DNA of 64,000 bases, taken from the NCBI GenBank assembly GCA_017306865.1, contig JAFKHH010000013.1, forward strand, positions 558,001 to 622,000, written 5' to 3'. This DNA comes from Filimonas sp. GTDB taxonomy: Bacteria; Bacteroidota; Bacteroidia; Chitinophagales; Chitinophagaceae. Below, piece by piece: positions 1 through 7,669 of the stretch. Made by a program: the position numbers and the translations under genes. The notes beneath the pieces are model-generated. The model was not told where the DNA came from. It saw nothing but the letters and a program-made list of their open reading frames with translations, and did no database searches. Position 1 is the stretch's first letter. Each line of letters opens with the position of its first letter.

Positions 1-41
1 CTGAGAAAAGGTAACGAACACAAATTATTGCATAAACTTTA

Positions 42-72
42 AAAAAGCTCCACGTACCCCGTGGAGCTTTTT
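42..72 (-). terminator. Intrinsic terminator of the B12 operon
   Basis: A 12-bp perfect stem (AAAAAGCTCCAC at 42-53 pairing with 61-72) with a 7-nt loop is flanked by A and T runs. It lies 22 bp past the stop codon of the last gene of the minus-strand operon and could work in both directions. Confidence 0.85.
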
Positions 73-94
73 AAAAGTGCATAGGTTATTAATT

Positions 95-1246
95 TTATGG
101 TATGTTCAGGTCGACAGCACCTTTTACCTCGGTAGATATTTCACCAAGTAACGTATTGCCTCTAGAGTTCTGACCTGTATAGACCTTCACAAAGTCGACA
201 CTCTTTAAAGCCACCTTGTTACCCTTTGCATCTACAGCCCAGGAAATGTCAAATGAGTTATACCTGTTTTGAGCGTAGTTGTCACCGGAAGACCAGTTAT
301 CTACATAGCCCCAAGGGAAGCCGCCGTTGATGTAAATGCTGGAACCCGTCATTTGGCCGAAAGTATTACGCATAACCGTTCCGGTAAATGTGATAGAGTC
401 CTGGTTAGGTGCGAACAAAGGGTAGAAATTATGCTTGTGAAATGCATTGATCTCTACTGCGCCGGTGTTACCCTTATTATCCTTCCAGGGTACATTCTTA
501 TAGTCACCCGGATTATAGTACGTAACGCTGTAATTTTTAATCGTCGTAGGGTCGTTGTATTCACTGCCAGCTAATTCATACCATGGGTCATCCGCCTTGC
601 CGTTACCATTTACGTCCTGGCTTACCATTACAATGCCCGGCTCAGACCATTCGCTTGGTGGTGCCAGCGGGTTGCCATAGATCGCAAGATCATAGCCTGT
701 ACGGTTTGCGATAGAGTGATCAAACCCAAAAATGATATAGCCACCATAACCGCCAAGTGATACAAGATTGCTTGTACTGCCTATCAGTTTTTGCGCAGCA
801 GTAGGGCTGGAAATGTTTACCTCGTTTACAAACTGTCCTGGTGCAGGCAGGAAGTCGATAATCTGGCTAATGTATTTACTACTGGTAGCTGTTACCGGGC
901 GCAGCGGTGCATCTACAATTACTATGATAGTGCGTTTAAATACGCCACTTTCATTCGTCGCAGTTACCTGCACTTTATATGTACCTGCCAATAAATTTTT
1001 CAATACTACTGACGCGATGTTCGATACCAGGGAGTCATTCACATACCATTTAGTTGTTGCACTAGCTCCATTGATCACGGCAGATTTTATAACAAGACTA
1101 TCTACTGACGATAAATAAACCGTATCTCCGCTTACTGATAATGCCACTTGCGGCGTAGGAGGTGCGTCATTTTTCTTACAGGCAGCAATGAATAAAACTG
1201 TAGCGCCAATAAAGGCAAGGATTAATTGTTTCATTTTGATGTTCAT
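95..1246 (-). CDS. PKD-type surface lipoprotein of the cobalamin operon
   Basis: This 383-residue protein has a lipoprotein signal peptide with the lipobox residues ending in AAC (Cys about residue 23), so it is likely anchored in the outer membrane. Residues of about 30-115 look like an Ig/PKD-type domain. The rest is a beta-rich domain with a conserved look (GFDHSI, AIYGNP, SEPGIVMVSQDVNGNGKADDPW). It is the last gene of the riboswitch-controlled operon, 29 bp after the second beta-propeller gene. Proteins of this kind are often annotated only as cell surface protein next to BtuG-like propellers in Bacteroidota. A role in capturing cobalamin or another corrinoid at the surface is inferred from the operon. 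Whether it is related to the known B12-binding BtuH lipoproteins cannot be told from the sequence alone. Confidence 0.75.
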   Translation of the reverse strand: MNIKMKQLILAFIGATVLFIAACKKNDAPPTPQVALSVSGDTVYLSSVDSLVIKSAVINGASATTKWYVNDSLVSNIASVVLKNLLAGTYKVQVTATNESGVFKRTIIVIVDAPLRPVTATSSKYISQIIDFLPAPGQFVNEVNISSPTAAQKLIGSTSNLVSLGGYGGYIIFGFDHSIANRTGYDLAIYGNPLAPPSEWSEPGIVMVSQDVNGNGKADDPWYELAGSEYNDPTTIKNYSVTYYNPGDYKNVPWKDNKGNTGAVEINAFHKHNFYPLFAPNQDSITFTGTVMRNTFGQMTGSSIYINGGFPWGYVDNWSSGDNYAQNRYNSFDISWAVDAKGNKVALKSVDFVKVYTGQNSRGNTLLGEISTEVKGAVDLNIP

Positions 1247-1275
1247 TAGACTTAAAATCGATTATAGATTAATGA

Positions 1276-2418
1276 TTAATTACGCAAGAGTGCAAAGTGT
1301 CCCGGTATATCACCAGTAGTTACCCTCCATTTCAGTTTACCTGTTTTGTCAAAACAATAAAGTGTACCAGGGGTTACATAATCTTTCGCGTCAGCGATAT
1401 AGATATCATGGGTTAGTGGATTGATCAGTAATCCGTAAGGGATCTGGATCTGCTTATCTGTACCATCCGTAATAAAGTTTCGTGTAACTATTGACTCCGT
1501 TTTTACATTTACGATCGCATAAGAAATCGTATTTCCACCGGCAGTATTGTTCCATTCCACGCTGTATATATATGCTGAGTCACCCTGTATAGCCAGGTTG
1601 CTGGCTGCAATAGGTAAAGAGTCCTTAACCTTATCCGTTTTCGTATCTATGATGAAAAGTTTGGAGCCAATATCAAAATAATCGCCACGCGAGGTAACAT
1701 ACAAGTCGCCATACGCATCCTTCTTAATGCGGTCAAGGTTAATCGCCACATCAATTTTCTTCGTCTCTTTAAATGTGGCGAGGTCTATTACAGAAACAGT
1801 TCTGTCATAGTTGGGGTAGCGATAGCCACCGGAGTTGGCTACATATAATTTACCCTTTACGATCTCCATTTCCTCCGGTTGGTAACCTACAGTTGCTGTA
1901 CGCGTTATTTTTAGCGAGGCTGTGTCTATCTCTGCTACATAACCAAGTGGAGACGCCGGGTCGCCTACATAACCGGCATACGAGCTTACGTATGCTTTCC
2001 CTTTATAGAAAGTTACATAGCGACAGTTTGGGACCTCAATCTGCCCAATGCGTTTTATGGTGTATGCGTCAAACACCTCTACCTTGTTAGACATATTGAT
2101 CACCGCATAAGCCTTGCTTCCATAAACCTGGATGTCATTGCCGACATCACCCAGTTCCTTCACCACATCAGGGTTTGCCTCACTATAAATATTTCGCTTA
2201 TACACACCCGTGTTGTAATTATAAAAATCGATCGATGCTTTGTTGCTTCCCATATTACCTTCATTCAGTACATAGAAGCCTGCATACGACGAGGGTAATG
2301 TATCTGGTTTATCTACATACTCCTCATCAGACGGTGATACAGCCGGGTCTTTCCTGCATGCGACCATACTGCTTGTAAACAGCAAGAAGAGTAAAAACCT
2401 GCACATGTGAGATGACAT
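1276..2418 (-). CDS. BtuG-like beta-propeller surface lipoprotein (second copy)
   Basis: This 380-residue protein has a lipobox (SMVAC, Cys 21) and a body of repeated propeller-blade units of the YncE/DUF5074 type, such as VEVFDAYTIKRIGQIEVP and VSVIDLATFKETKKIDV. In Bacteroides, BtuG is a seven-bladed surface propeller lipoprotein that binds cobalamin very tightly and hands it to the TonB receptor BtuB. This gene follows the BtuB-like receptor by 20 bp, in the same riboswitch operon, so the same role is likely. It shares the N-terminal pattern FYVLNEGNMGSNKASIDFY with the first propeller of the operon (FFIVNEGWFGHENGSVNFY), which shows that the two are paralogues. The BtuG assignment rests on fold type and context, not on an alignment. 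Confidence 0.8.
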   Translation of the reverse strand: MSSHMCRFLLFLLFTSSMVACRKDPAVSPSDEEYVDKPDTLPSSYAGFYVLNEGNMGSNKASIDFYNYNTGVYKRNIYSEANPDVVKELGDVGNDIQVYGSKAYAVINMSNKVEVFDAYTIKRIGQIEVPNCRYVTFYKGKAYVSSYAGYVGDPASPLGYVAEIDTASLKITRTATVGYQPEEMEIVKGKLYVANSGGYRYPNYDRTVSVIDLATFKETKKIDVAINLDRIKKDAYGDLYVTSRGDYFDIGSKLFIIDTKTDKVKDSLPIAASNLAIQGDSAYIYSVEWNNTAGGNTISYAIVNVKTESIVTRNFITDGTDKQIQIPYGLLINPLTHDIYIADAKDYVTPGTLYCFDKTGKLKWRVTTGDIPGHFALLRN

Positions 2419-2438
2419 ATTTGTATTGTTTTTATAGA

Positions 2439-4439
2439 TTAAAAATTAACCGCCGCACTGAAACGGAAATTTCTTCCCGGCATTGGGTAATTAATTACAA
2501 CATCATAATATTGGTTGAACACGTTATTTACTTCAGCGCTTACCTGCACCACTGTTTTCCGAATGCCATGCTTCCATGTTAGAGAAAGGTCATGCGTGTA
2601 CCACGGCTCTAAATGATTCACCGGTATGTTTGCTTTCTGGCTGTAACGTTCACCCGTGTAAATGAAACTATAGTTCAGTCCCCATTCCTTTTTATACAGC
2701 AGTCCAATAATAGCCGAGCCACTGTGCCATGGTATATACGGGATCTGGTCTTTGTAAAACTGAGTGCCCAGGTAAGTCATATCCTGTGCCTGCTGGTAAG
2801 TGTAAGTAATGCGTGTTTGTAAACCCAGTTCTTTTTGTAAAAGCCAGCTGCTTACAGCATTTACATCAATGCCCTTAATGTCAACCCTGCCCAGATTGAT
2901 CATCGTCCAGCGAAAAAGATTGGCAGTAGGTATGGCAATGATCTTATCCGTAACACGGTTATAATAAGCATCTGCCTGTATGCTGAAGGACTGCCAGCGG
3001 GAAGTGGATGAAGGTTTGCTATAGCTTACACCAACATCATATTGCGTGGTGTATTCCGGTTTTAAATTCGTGTTGCCGATGAATGTATAATACAGATCGT
3101 TGAACGTAGGCATTCTGAATATACGTTTGTAAAATGCCCGCAATTGCAAACCACAACTGTCAAAAGGCTCGAATGCAGCAAGGATAGTTGGCGTTATTTG
3201 CTGAGCGTTGCCTGCACCCGTCATCATTTTTACTTGCTCGTTTACAAACGTGCCTAGCAAGTTGCCTTGTATGGTCAACTTTCGTAAACGAACTTCTGTC
3301 GCCAATGCCAGTAAAGTTGTATAGCGCGATGGATAAGCAAAATATTTCAGGTCAGCATCCATCGTGTTGTATTGTAAGTCGGCAGCAAAAGAGGCTTGCC
3401 ACCACGGTGTGATGGTGAAGAGGTTTGCCGCAGAAAAATACCATTCCTTTTGTTTGTACGTATTGTCTGTGTACATCGCCGTGCTGTCCGGATCCAGGTA
3501 GCGTGTATAATCGTTGGCATATTTAGCATTCAACAATAGCTGATACCAGCGCGATATTTTATTCCTGTAAGAAGATTGTAAGAAAAAATTATTATCCCAC
3601 TGTCTTTGCGGATGAGAGAATACATTGTTTACAATTGCGCCCGGTAAGCCACGTTCAGAGCGGTAGCTATACGCTTTTATATTCCATTCAGTATTTCCGC
3701 TTGTGGAGTTACCGTTTAGTCCGGCCTCTATACGAAGTGCAGTTATATCCGCATTATGCCGGATGGCGATTGTATCATACACACCGTTAGTATAACGGAA
3801 TTTGTATTTGCCATCAGCATAAATATATTCAGTGCTTACACTTGCAGATATGCGTTGGTTGATCTTCTGTTCAAATAATACAGACGGATCGAGCAAACCA
3901 AATGAACCTGCTTTCATCTGCACGCGCACATGCGTTTGCTTGTCACCGGTAAAGTGAGGTTTGCGGGATTGCATATAGATAGAGCCCGCATTCGCAAAAC
4001 CCTTTGCAGGTTGAAACAATGTACTCTTTTGCCCATTGTACAAAGCCACCTGTTCCATATTGTCCAGCGAAAACTTGCCAAGATCTACCTGTCCGTTCTG
4101 CGCATTGCCTAATTGTATGCCATCATAAAAAACACCAGTATGGTTGGTGCCCATACTACGTATGTTCACCGTCTTCAGTCCGCCAATACCGCCATAGTCC
4201 TTTAGTTGTATGCCGGAAAAATAGCGCATAGCGTCTGCCACACTCAGGCTGTTCATTCGCTGTAAAGCTTCACCCGTTAACACTTGTGAAGGTGTCACAG
4301 GCGAAGCTGGGGTAAGGGGAGTCGAAGCTTTTACTTTTACCTCCTGTAGTACATGTACGTGCGTTGTGTCACGTTGCTGTGCATAACATATATGTGTTAC
4401 ACACAGCCATGCAATCATATTGATACCCAGCCTGCGCAT
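2439..4439 (-). CDS. btuB: BtuB-like TonB-dependent cobalamin receptor
   Basis: This 666-residue outer-membrane receptor has a signal peptide ending near CYAQ. A plug domain follows (about residues 45-165; GLKTVNIRSMGTNHTGVFYDG), then a 22-stranded-type beta-barrel that ends in a terminal Phe (FRFSAAVNF), as expected for Bam-inserted barrels. The size is normal for vitamin-class receptors and shorter than SusC-type proteins. Substrate: cobalamin, inferred from the B12 riboswitch at the head of the operon and the flanking BtuG-like lipoproteins. Its start codon overlaps the stop of the preceding gene by one base (TAATG), which suggests translational coupling. Energy would come from TonB-ExbB-ExbD, which is not encoded here. 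No BtuCDF inner-membrane transporter is in the window. Confidence 0.88.
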   Translation of the reverse strand: MRRLGINMIAWLCVTHICYAQQRDTTHVHVLQEVKVKASTPLTPASPVTPSQVLTGEALQRMNSLSVADAMRYFSGIQLKDYGGIGGLKTVNIRSMGTNHTGVFYDGIQLGNAQNGQVDLGKFSLDNMEQVALYNGQKSTLFQPAKGFANAGSIYMQSRKPHFTGDKQTHVRVQMKAGSFGLLDPSVLFEQKINQRISASVSTEYIYADGKYKFRYTNGVYDTIAIRHNADITALRIEAGLNGNSTSGNTEWNIKAYSYRSERGLPGAIVNNVFSHPQRQWDNNFFLQSSYRNKISRWYQLLLNAKYANDYTRYLDPDSTAMYTDNTYKQKEWYFSAANLFTITPWWQASFAADLQYNTMDADLKYFAYPSRYTTLLALATEVRLRKLTIQGNLLGTFVNEQVKMMTGAGNAQQITPTILAAFEPFDSCGLQLRAFYKRIFRMPTFNDLYYTFIGNTNLKPEYTTQYDVGVSYSKPSSTSRWQSFSIQADAYYNRVTDKIIAIPTANLFRWTMINLGRVDIKGIDVNAVSSWLLQKELGLQTRITYTYQQAQDMTYLGTQFYKDQIPYIPWHSGSAIIGLLYKKEWGLNYSFIYTGERYSQKANIPVNHLEPWYTHDLSLTWKHGIRKTVVQVSAEVNNVFNQYYDVVINYPMPGRNFRFSAAVNF

Positions 4440-5512
4440 TATTTATTAAAAATTGGCAGTGCAGGAAAATAATAACCATTATACGTAACGTCCTTCAGCA
4501 ACGTTCCTGTTGTAGCATCATAGAACAGCAGGTGGTTTTCCTGGTATCCCGTCAGTACAGTCGTTACAACCAGTTGGTTCTTCTTCGCATCATAACGTAA
4601 TGCTGCGCCATAGAATGATTGGCCGTTCGGTACTGTGATGAATGGATTCTGCACAGAGTTAATATCACCTTCAGTGTATTTATAAATTGTATTACCACCA
4701 GCACCGTACGATGCCACTTTTGCCATAAACAGAGCCGCCTCTTTAGAAGATGCAACAGGGGATAACGCATTCCATGCAAACCAGCTACCATAAGAAGTGA
4801 ATGGAAGTATTACCTGTGTCGTATCCAGTGTTTGCGTGTTGAAGCGTACCAGGCCTTTACTGTTTGTAGTCCATATAGCGCCATCTTTTGCTACAGTAAA
4901 TCCTTGTATAAGACCGGCATATTTTTTCTGTAAAGCATAGCTGTTCGCATCCAGGATACTTACACCGCTGGACTGGCTGATATAAATACTGCCATTTGCT
5001 TTCGCCATATCGCCTACCTGTCCTGTAACGGTAGACAGCGTAGAGCCCGGCGTAAATGTTTTCAGGTTGAAGAGATAAATACCGTTAGCAGTACTTAATA
5101 AAGCAGTATTCTCATCCAGACCTAAGAAGGCACGGCCATCAGCAGGCAACTTATCCAGCCTGTTTGTTTCTTTCAGTGTATAAGCATCTGCAGCTACAAA
5201 TGCGCCTTGCTTAGATACGAGGTATAGTTTGCCATTGTGTATAGTAGCATACTCTGTAGTTACGCCCAGGTCTTTACCAGGATTCTCCACCTGGAATACA
5301 CGCGTCTGCAATGTATCTGCACCATACGCATAGAAATTGACACTACCATTCTCATGTCCAAACCAGCCTTCGTTTACAATGAAAAAGCCATTCTCATATT
5401 TGCCGCGCGATTGTTGTTCTGGTGTTGCATCATTTTTCTTGCACGATACAGACAATAAACATGCACTAACGATCAAAGGAACTAAGTCAAAAGAAAAACG
5501 CCTGCGCAACAT
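4439..5512 (-). CDS. BtuG-like beta-propeller surface lipoprotein (first copy)
   Basis: This 357-residue lipoprotein (lipobox SVSC, Cys 24, followed by KKND) is the first gene after the cobalamin riboswitch. The mature part repeats strand-turn blade units (VAADAYTLKETNRLDKL, VSILDANSYALQKKYAG, LFYDATTGTLLKDVTYNG) typical of YncE/DUF5074 propellers. It is about 20 residues shorter than the downstream paralogue and is more diverged in its blades. The likely role is binding cobalamin at the surface and passing it to the BtuB-like receptor. Having two different propellers in one operon raises the possibility that they prefer different corrinoids. Its 5' untranslated region is about 220 nt past the riboswitch core. 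Confidence 0.78.
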   Translation of the reverse strand: MLRRRFSFDLVPLIVSACLLSVSCKKNDATPEQQSRGKYENGFFIVNEGWFGHENGSVNFYAYGADTLQTRVFQVENPGKDLGVTTEYATIHNGKLYLVSKQGAFVAADAYTLKETNRLDKLPADGRAFLGLDENTALLSTANGIYLFNLKTFTPGSTLSTVTGQVGDMAKANGSIYISQSSGVSILDANSYALQKKYAGLIQGFTVAKDGAIWTTNSKGLVRFNTQTLDTTQVILPFTSYGSWFAWNALSPVASSKEAALFMAKVASYGAGGNTIYKYTEGDINSVQNPFITVPNGQSFYGAALRYDAKKNQLVVTTVLTGYQENHLLFYDATTGTLLKDVTYNGYYFPALPIFNK

Positions 5513-5735
5513 TGTATTTATTTTTTAGTTGATAAAAACAAATAGCATCAACAGGCTGAACGGTGGCTGCATGCAACAAGTACTTTGTCTTACACAAATG
5601 CAATGGCGCTATACAATGCCTATCCATGCCCAGACTGTTGTGAACAGCCAAGCATAACTTAAGCGGGAAAAATGTGAGAACAAATAGTTTGTCTCATTCT
5701 AGCTTCAATCCCCGAAAGCTATGAATTGCTAATGC

Positions 5736-5943
5736 TTGAGGCAGGTCTTCTGGCTCGTTTCCTGCTGACTGGCCTTCCCGTCCTTTCTGGCGGACAGTGG
5801 CGTTGTAGAAAATCAGCAGCGGAGTAAATGCTCCATTGAAACTTACAGCTGCGGGACAGCTCCGGATTTACACCGGATTCCCTTTTAATTAATGGCAACA
5901 GTGCATTGCCACTAAACCGAAAGCGCTGCGAAGATAGCGCAAG
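5736..5943 (-). promoter_or_regulatory. Cobalamin (AdoCbl-type) riboswitch
   Basis: Read on the minus strand, the conserved core elements come in the right order: AATCCGGAGCTGTCCCGCAG near 5851-5870, GCCACTG near 5795-5801, GGGAAGG near 5771-5780, and the B12 box AGCCAGAAGACCTGCC at about 5740-5755. Short helices separate them. It precedes the whole 5512-95 operon and is expected to turn it off when cobalamin is plentiful. I see no clear Rho-independent terminator between the box and the first start codon. A short hairpin (GTTGAT/ATCAAC, about 5528-5552) lies close to the start, so control of translation is more likely than attenuation. Confidence 0.93.
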
Positions 5944-6180
5944 GGTAGGGAAAATAAAAGGAATATGTATAATATGTGGATAGACGGGCAAGCGCCTCTT
6001 GCTCTTGGCTTTGTGCGTAGGTCACAATGCTCAGATAGAATATTAGAAAACACTGTGAGAAGCAAGCTGACCGGATGTATCTCTTTTTATTGAATTAAAA
6101 ATCCGTAGTAGAGATAGTCGTTTTAAACAAAGCAATAGGTATGGTTGTAGACTATCTTTTTTTATAATCCAATAAATGTT

Positions 6181-6708
6181 ATGTCACACGAAACGATACA
6201 TGTGATCCTGGTGGATGAAAATAATACACCTGTAGGAACTATGGAGAAGTTGGAAGCGCATCAGAAAGGAGCCCTTCATCGTGCTATTTCAGTGTACATA
6301 TTTGACGATCAGCGTAATCTGCTGATGCAGAAGCGGGCTGCATCAAAGTATCACTGTGGTGGCTTGTGGACTAACACCTGTTGCGGGCATCCCTTGCCCG
6401 GGGAGGACTCTCTCAATGCTGCAATGCGCCGTTTGTCAGAGGAAATGGGAATAGCCTGCCCGCTGGAGCAACAGTTTGATTTCAGATACCGCACAGAGTT
6501 GAGCAATGGGTTGGTAGAAAACGAATACGGGCATATTTATTTTGGAAAATATAATGAAGCCCCCTTGTTGAATCCCATAGAAGCAGACGATTTCATCTAT
6601 GTCTCTCTTCCTGCACTTCAAAAACAAATAGACGCAGACCCTGGAAAATTTACTCCCTGGTTTAAACTAGTAATACCTAAAGTGCTTCAGCATTTACCCG
6701 CTTTTTAA
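6181..6708 (+). CDS. idi: Isopentenyl-diphosphate delta-isomerase, type 1
   Basis: This 175-residue enzyme interconverts isopentenyl and dimethylallyl diphosphate. It has the type 1 hallmarks: RAISVYIFD at the start of the Nudix-like fold, WTNTCCGHP carrying the catalytic Cys, the Nudix-type helix RLSEEMGI, and ENEYGHIYFG with the acidic metal/proton residues. Length matches the family (about 175-185). It makes sense alongside ispD and the prenyl synthase of this window. It stands 238 bp from the divergent B12 riboswitch and is followed 10 bp later by a NUDIX hydrolase, so the two are probably cotranscribed. Confidence 0.95.
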   Translation: MSHETIHVILVDENNTPVGTMEKLEAHQKGALHRAISVYIFDDQRNLLMQKRAASKYHCGGLWTNTCCGHPLPGEDSLNAAMRRLSEEMGIACPLEQQFDFRYRTELSNGLVENEYGHIYFGKYNEAPLLNPIEADDFIYVSLPALQKQIDADPGKFTPWFKLVIPKVLQHLPAF

Positions 6709-6718
6709 ACCTGCGTAT

Positions 6719-7276
6719 ATGAATAAGACAGACCTTAAGATTATTGCATCCCAGGAAATTTTTCAAACAAGAAAATTATCACTCCGATTGGATGAATACC
6801 TGTTGCCGGATAGCAATGTGTTATGCACCCATTATGTTTTTGATCTGCCGGATTGTGCAAATGCTGTTGCATTGGATAGGGAAGGAAATGTTTTACTCGT
6901 AAAACAGTACCGGTATGCCTGCAATGAATATGTAATAGAATTGCCCGGAGGTACGGTGGAAAAAAATGATGCCTCTATGGAGGCCTGTATAGCAAGAGAA
7001 TTGTCTGAAGAAACAGGGTATAGTTTTAGCAATATAAAACCATTGGGTGTCACCTGTCTTAGCCCACACATTAGCAGCAATAAATTATATATGTTTCTTG
7101 CAACAGGAGGTACCCTGCAGAATAAGCTACCTGCAGATCCCGAAGAAAATATTGAGGTTATAAAAATGCCACTGGCAGAGGCGGTTTACAAAGTGCTTCA
7201 TAAAGAAATATTGGCAAACGGACATCTAACCTGCTTTTTTTATGCCATGCTGGAATTGGGTCTTTTGCATGAATAG
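6719..7276 (+). CDS. NUDIX hydrolase, ADP-ribose pyrophosphatase-like
   Basis: This 185-residue protein carries a full Nudix box at about residues 77-101 (GGTVEKND, then ARELSEETGY), which binds the divalent metals that cleave X-linked nucleoside diphosphates. The preceding strand ANAVALDREGNVLLVKQYR and the motif YVIELPGG are typical of the ADP-ribose/ADP-sugar pyrophosphatase branch. The true substrate cannot be told from the sequence. It starts 10 bp after idi, probably in one transcript. Both proteins share the Nudix fold, but they are far apart in sequence. Confidence 0.88.
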   Translation: MNKTDLKIIASQEIFQTRKLSLRLDEYLLPDSNVLCTHYVFDLPDCANAVALDREGNVLLVKQYRYACNEYVIELPGGTVEKNDASMEACIARELSEETGYSFSNIKPLGVTCLSPHISSNKLYMFLATGGTLQNKLPADPEENIEVIKMPLAEAVYKVLHKEILANGHLTCFFYAMLELGLLHE

Positions 7277-7669
7277 TAGTTGTGAAATGTAGAGCCCATT
7301 CCAATCTTCTCATTTTAAGTTAAACACAAAGTCTACAAAGCATTCACAAGGAAGAACTCCCATTGTGATGACCCCGTGGGTAGGGACTATGCTTAATGGC
7401 ATTGCCGGTTTCCTGGCTTATCGGCTATGTCTATATATTGCAATGGCAGAGACCGGGCGTAATCTTATAAAAAACGTACGGGTGCTGTATCATAACCGTA
7501 CAGTCGGGCTAGTGAAAAATGATTTAACTCTTTCATTATGAGTTGTTTAGTGAAATGGCATTGTACTAGTTAGCAATAAGCGTGAGGTAAAAAGGCATAA
7601 GGTATGACGTATGAGAGGATTGATGCCATACATCTCAAATCTTAAATATCAAATTTCAAATTTGCCTGC
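7277..7669. other. Intergenic gap, no gene seen
   Basis: This 393-bp gap holds a possible 57-codon reading frame (7368-7541) without a recognisable domain or promoter, which I do not call. The end (7627-7660) is an array of the 7-nt unit ATTTRAR, read on the minus strand, that recurs across the window. Confidence 0.6.

Noticed and set aside
7368-7541. Possible 57-codon gene after the NUDIX hydrolase
   Set aside because: No family resemblance, no promoter box and no partner; the length is within chance.
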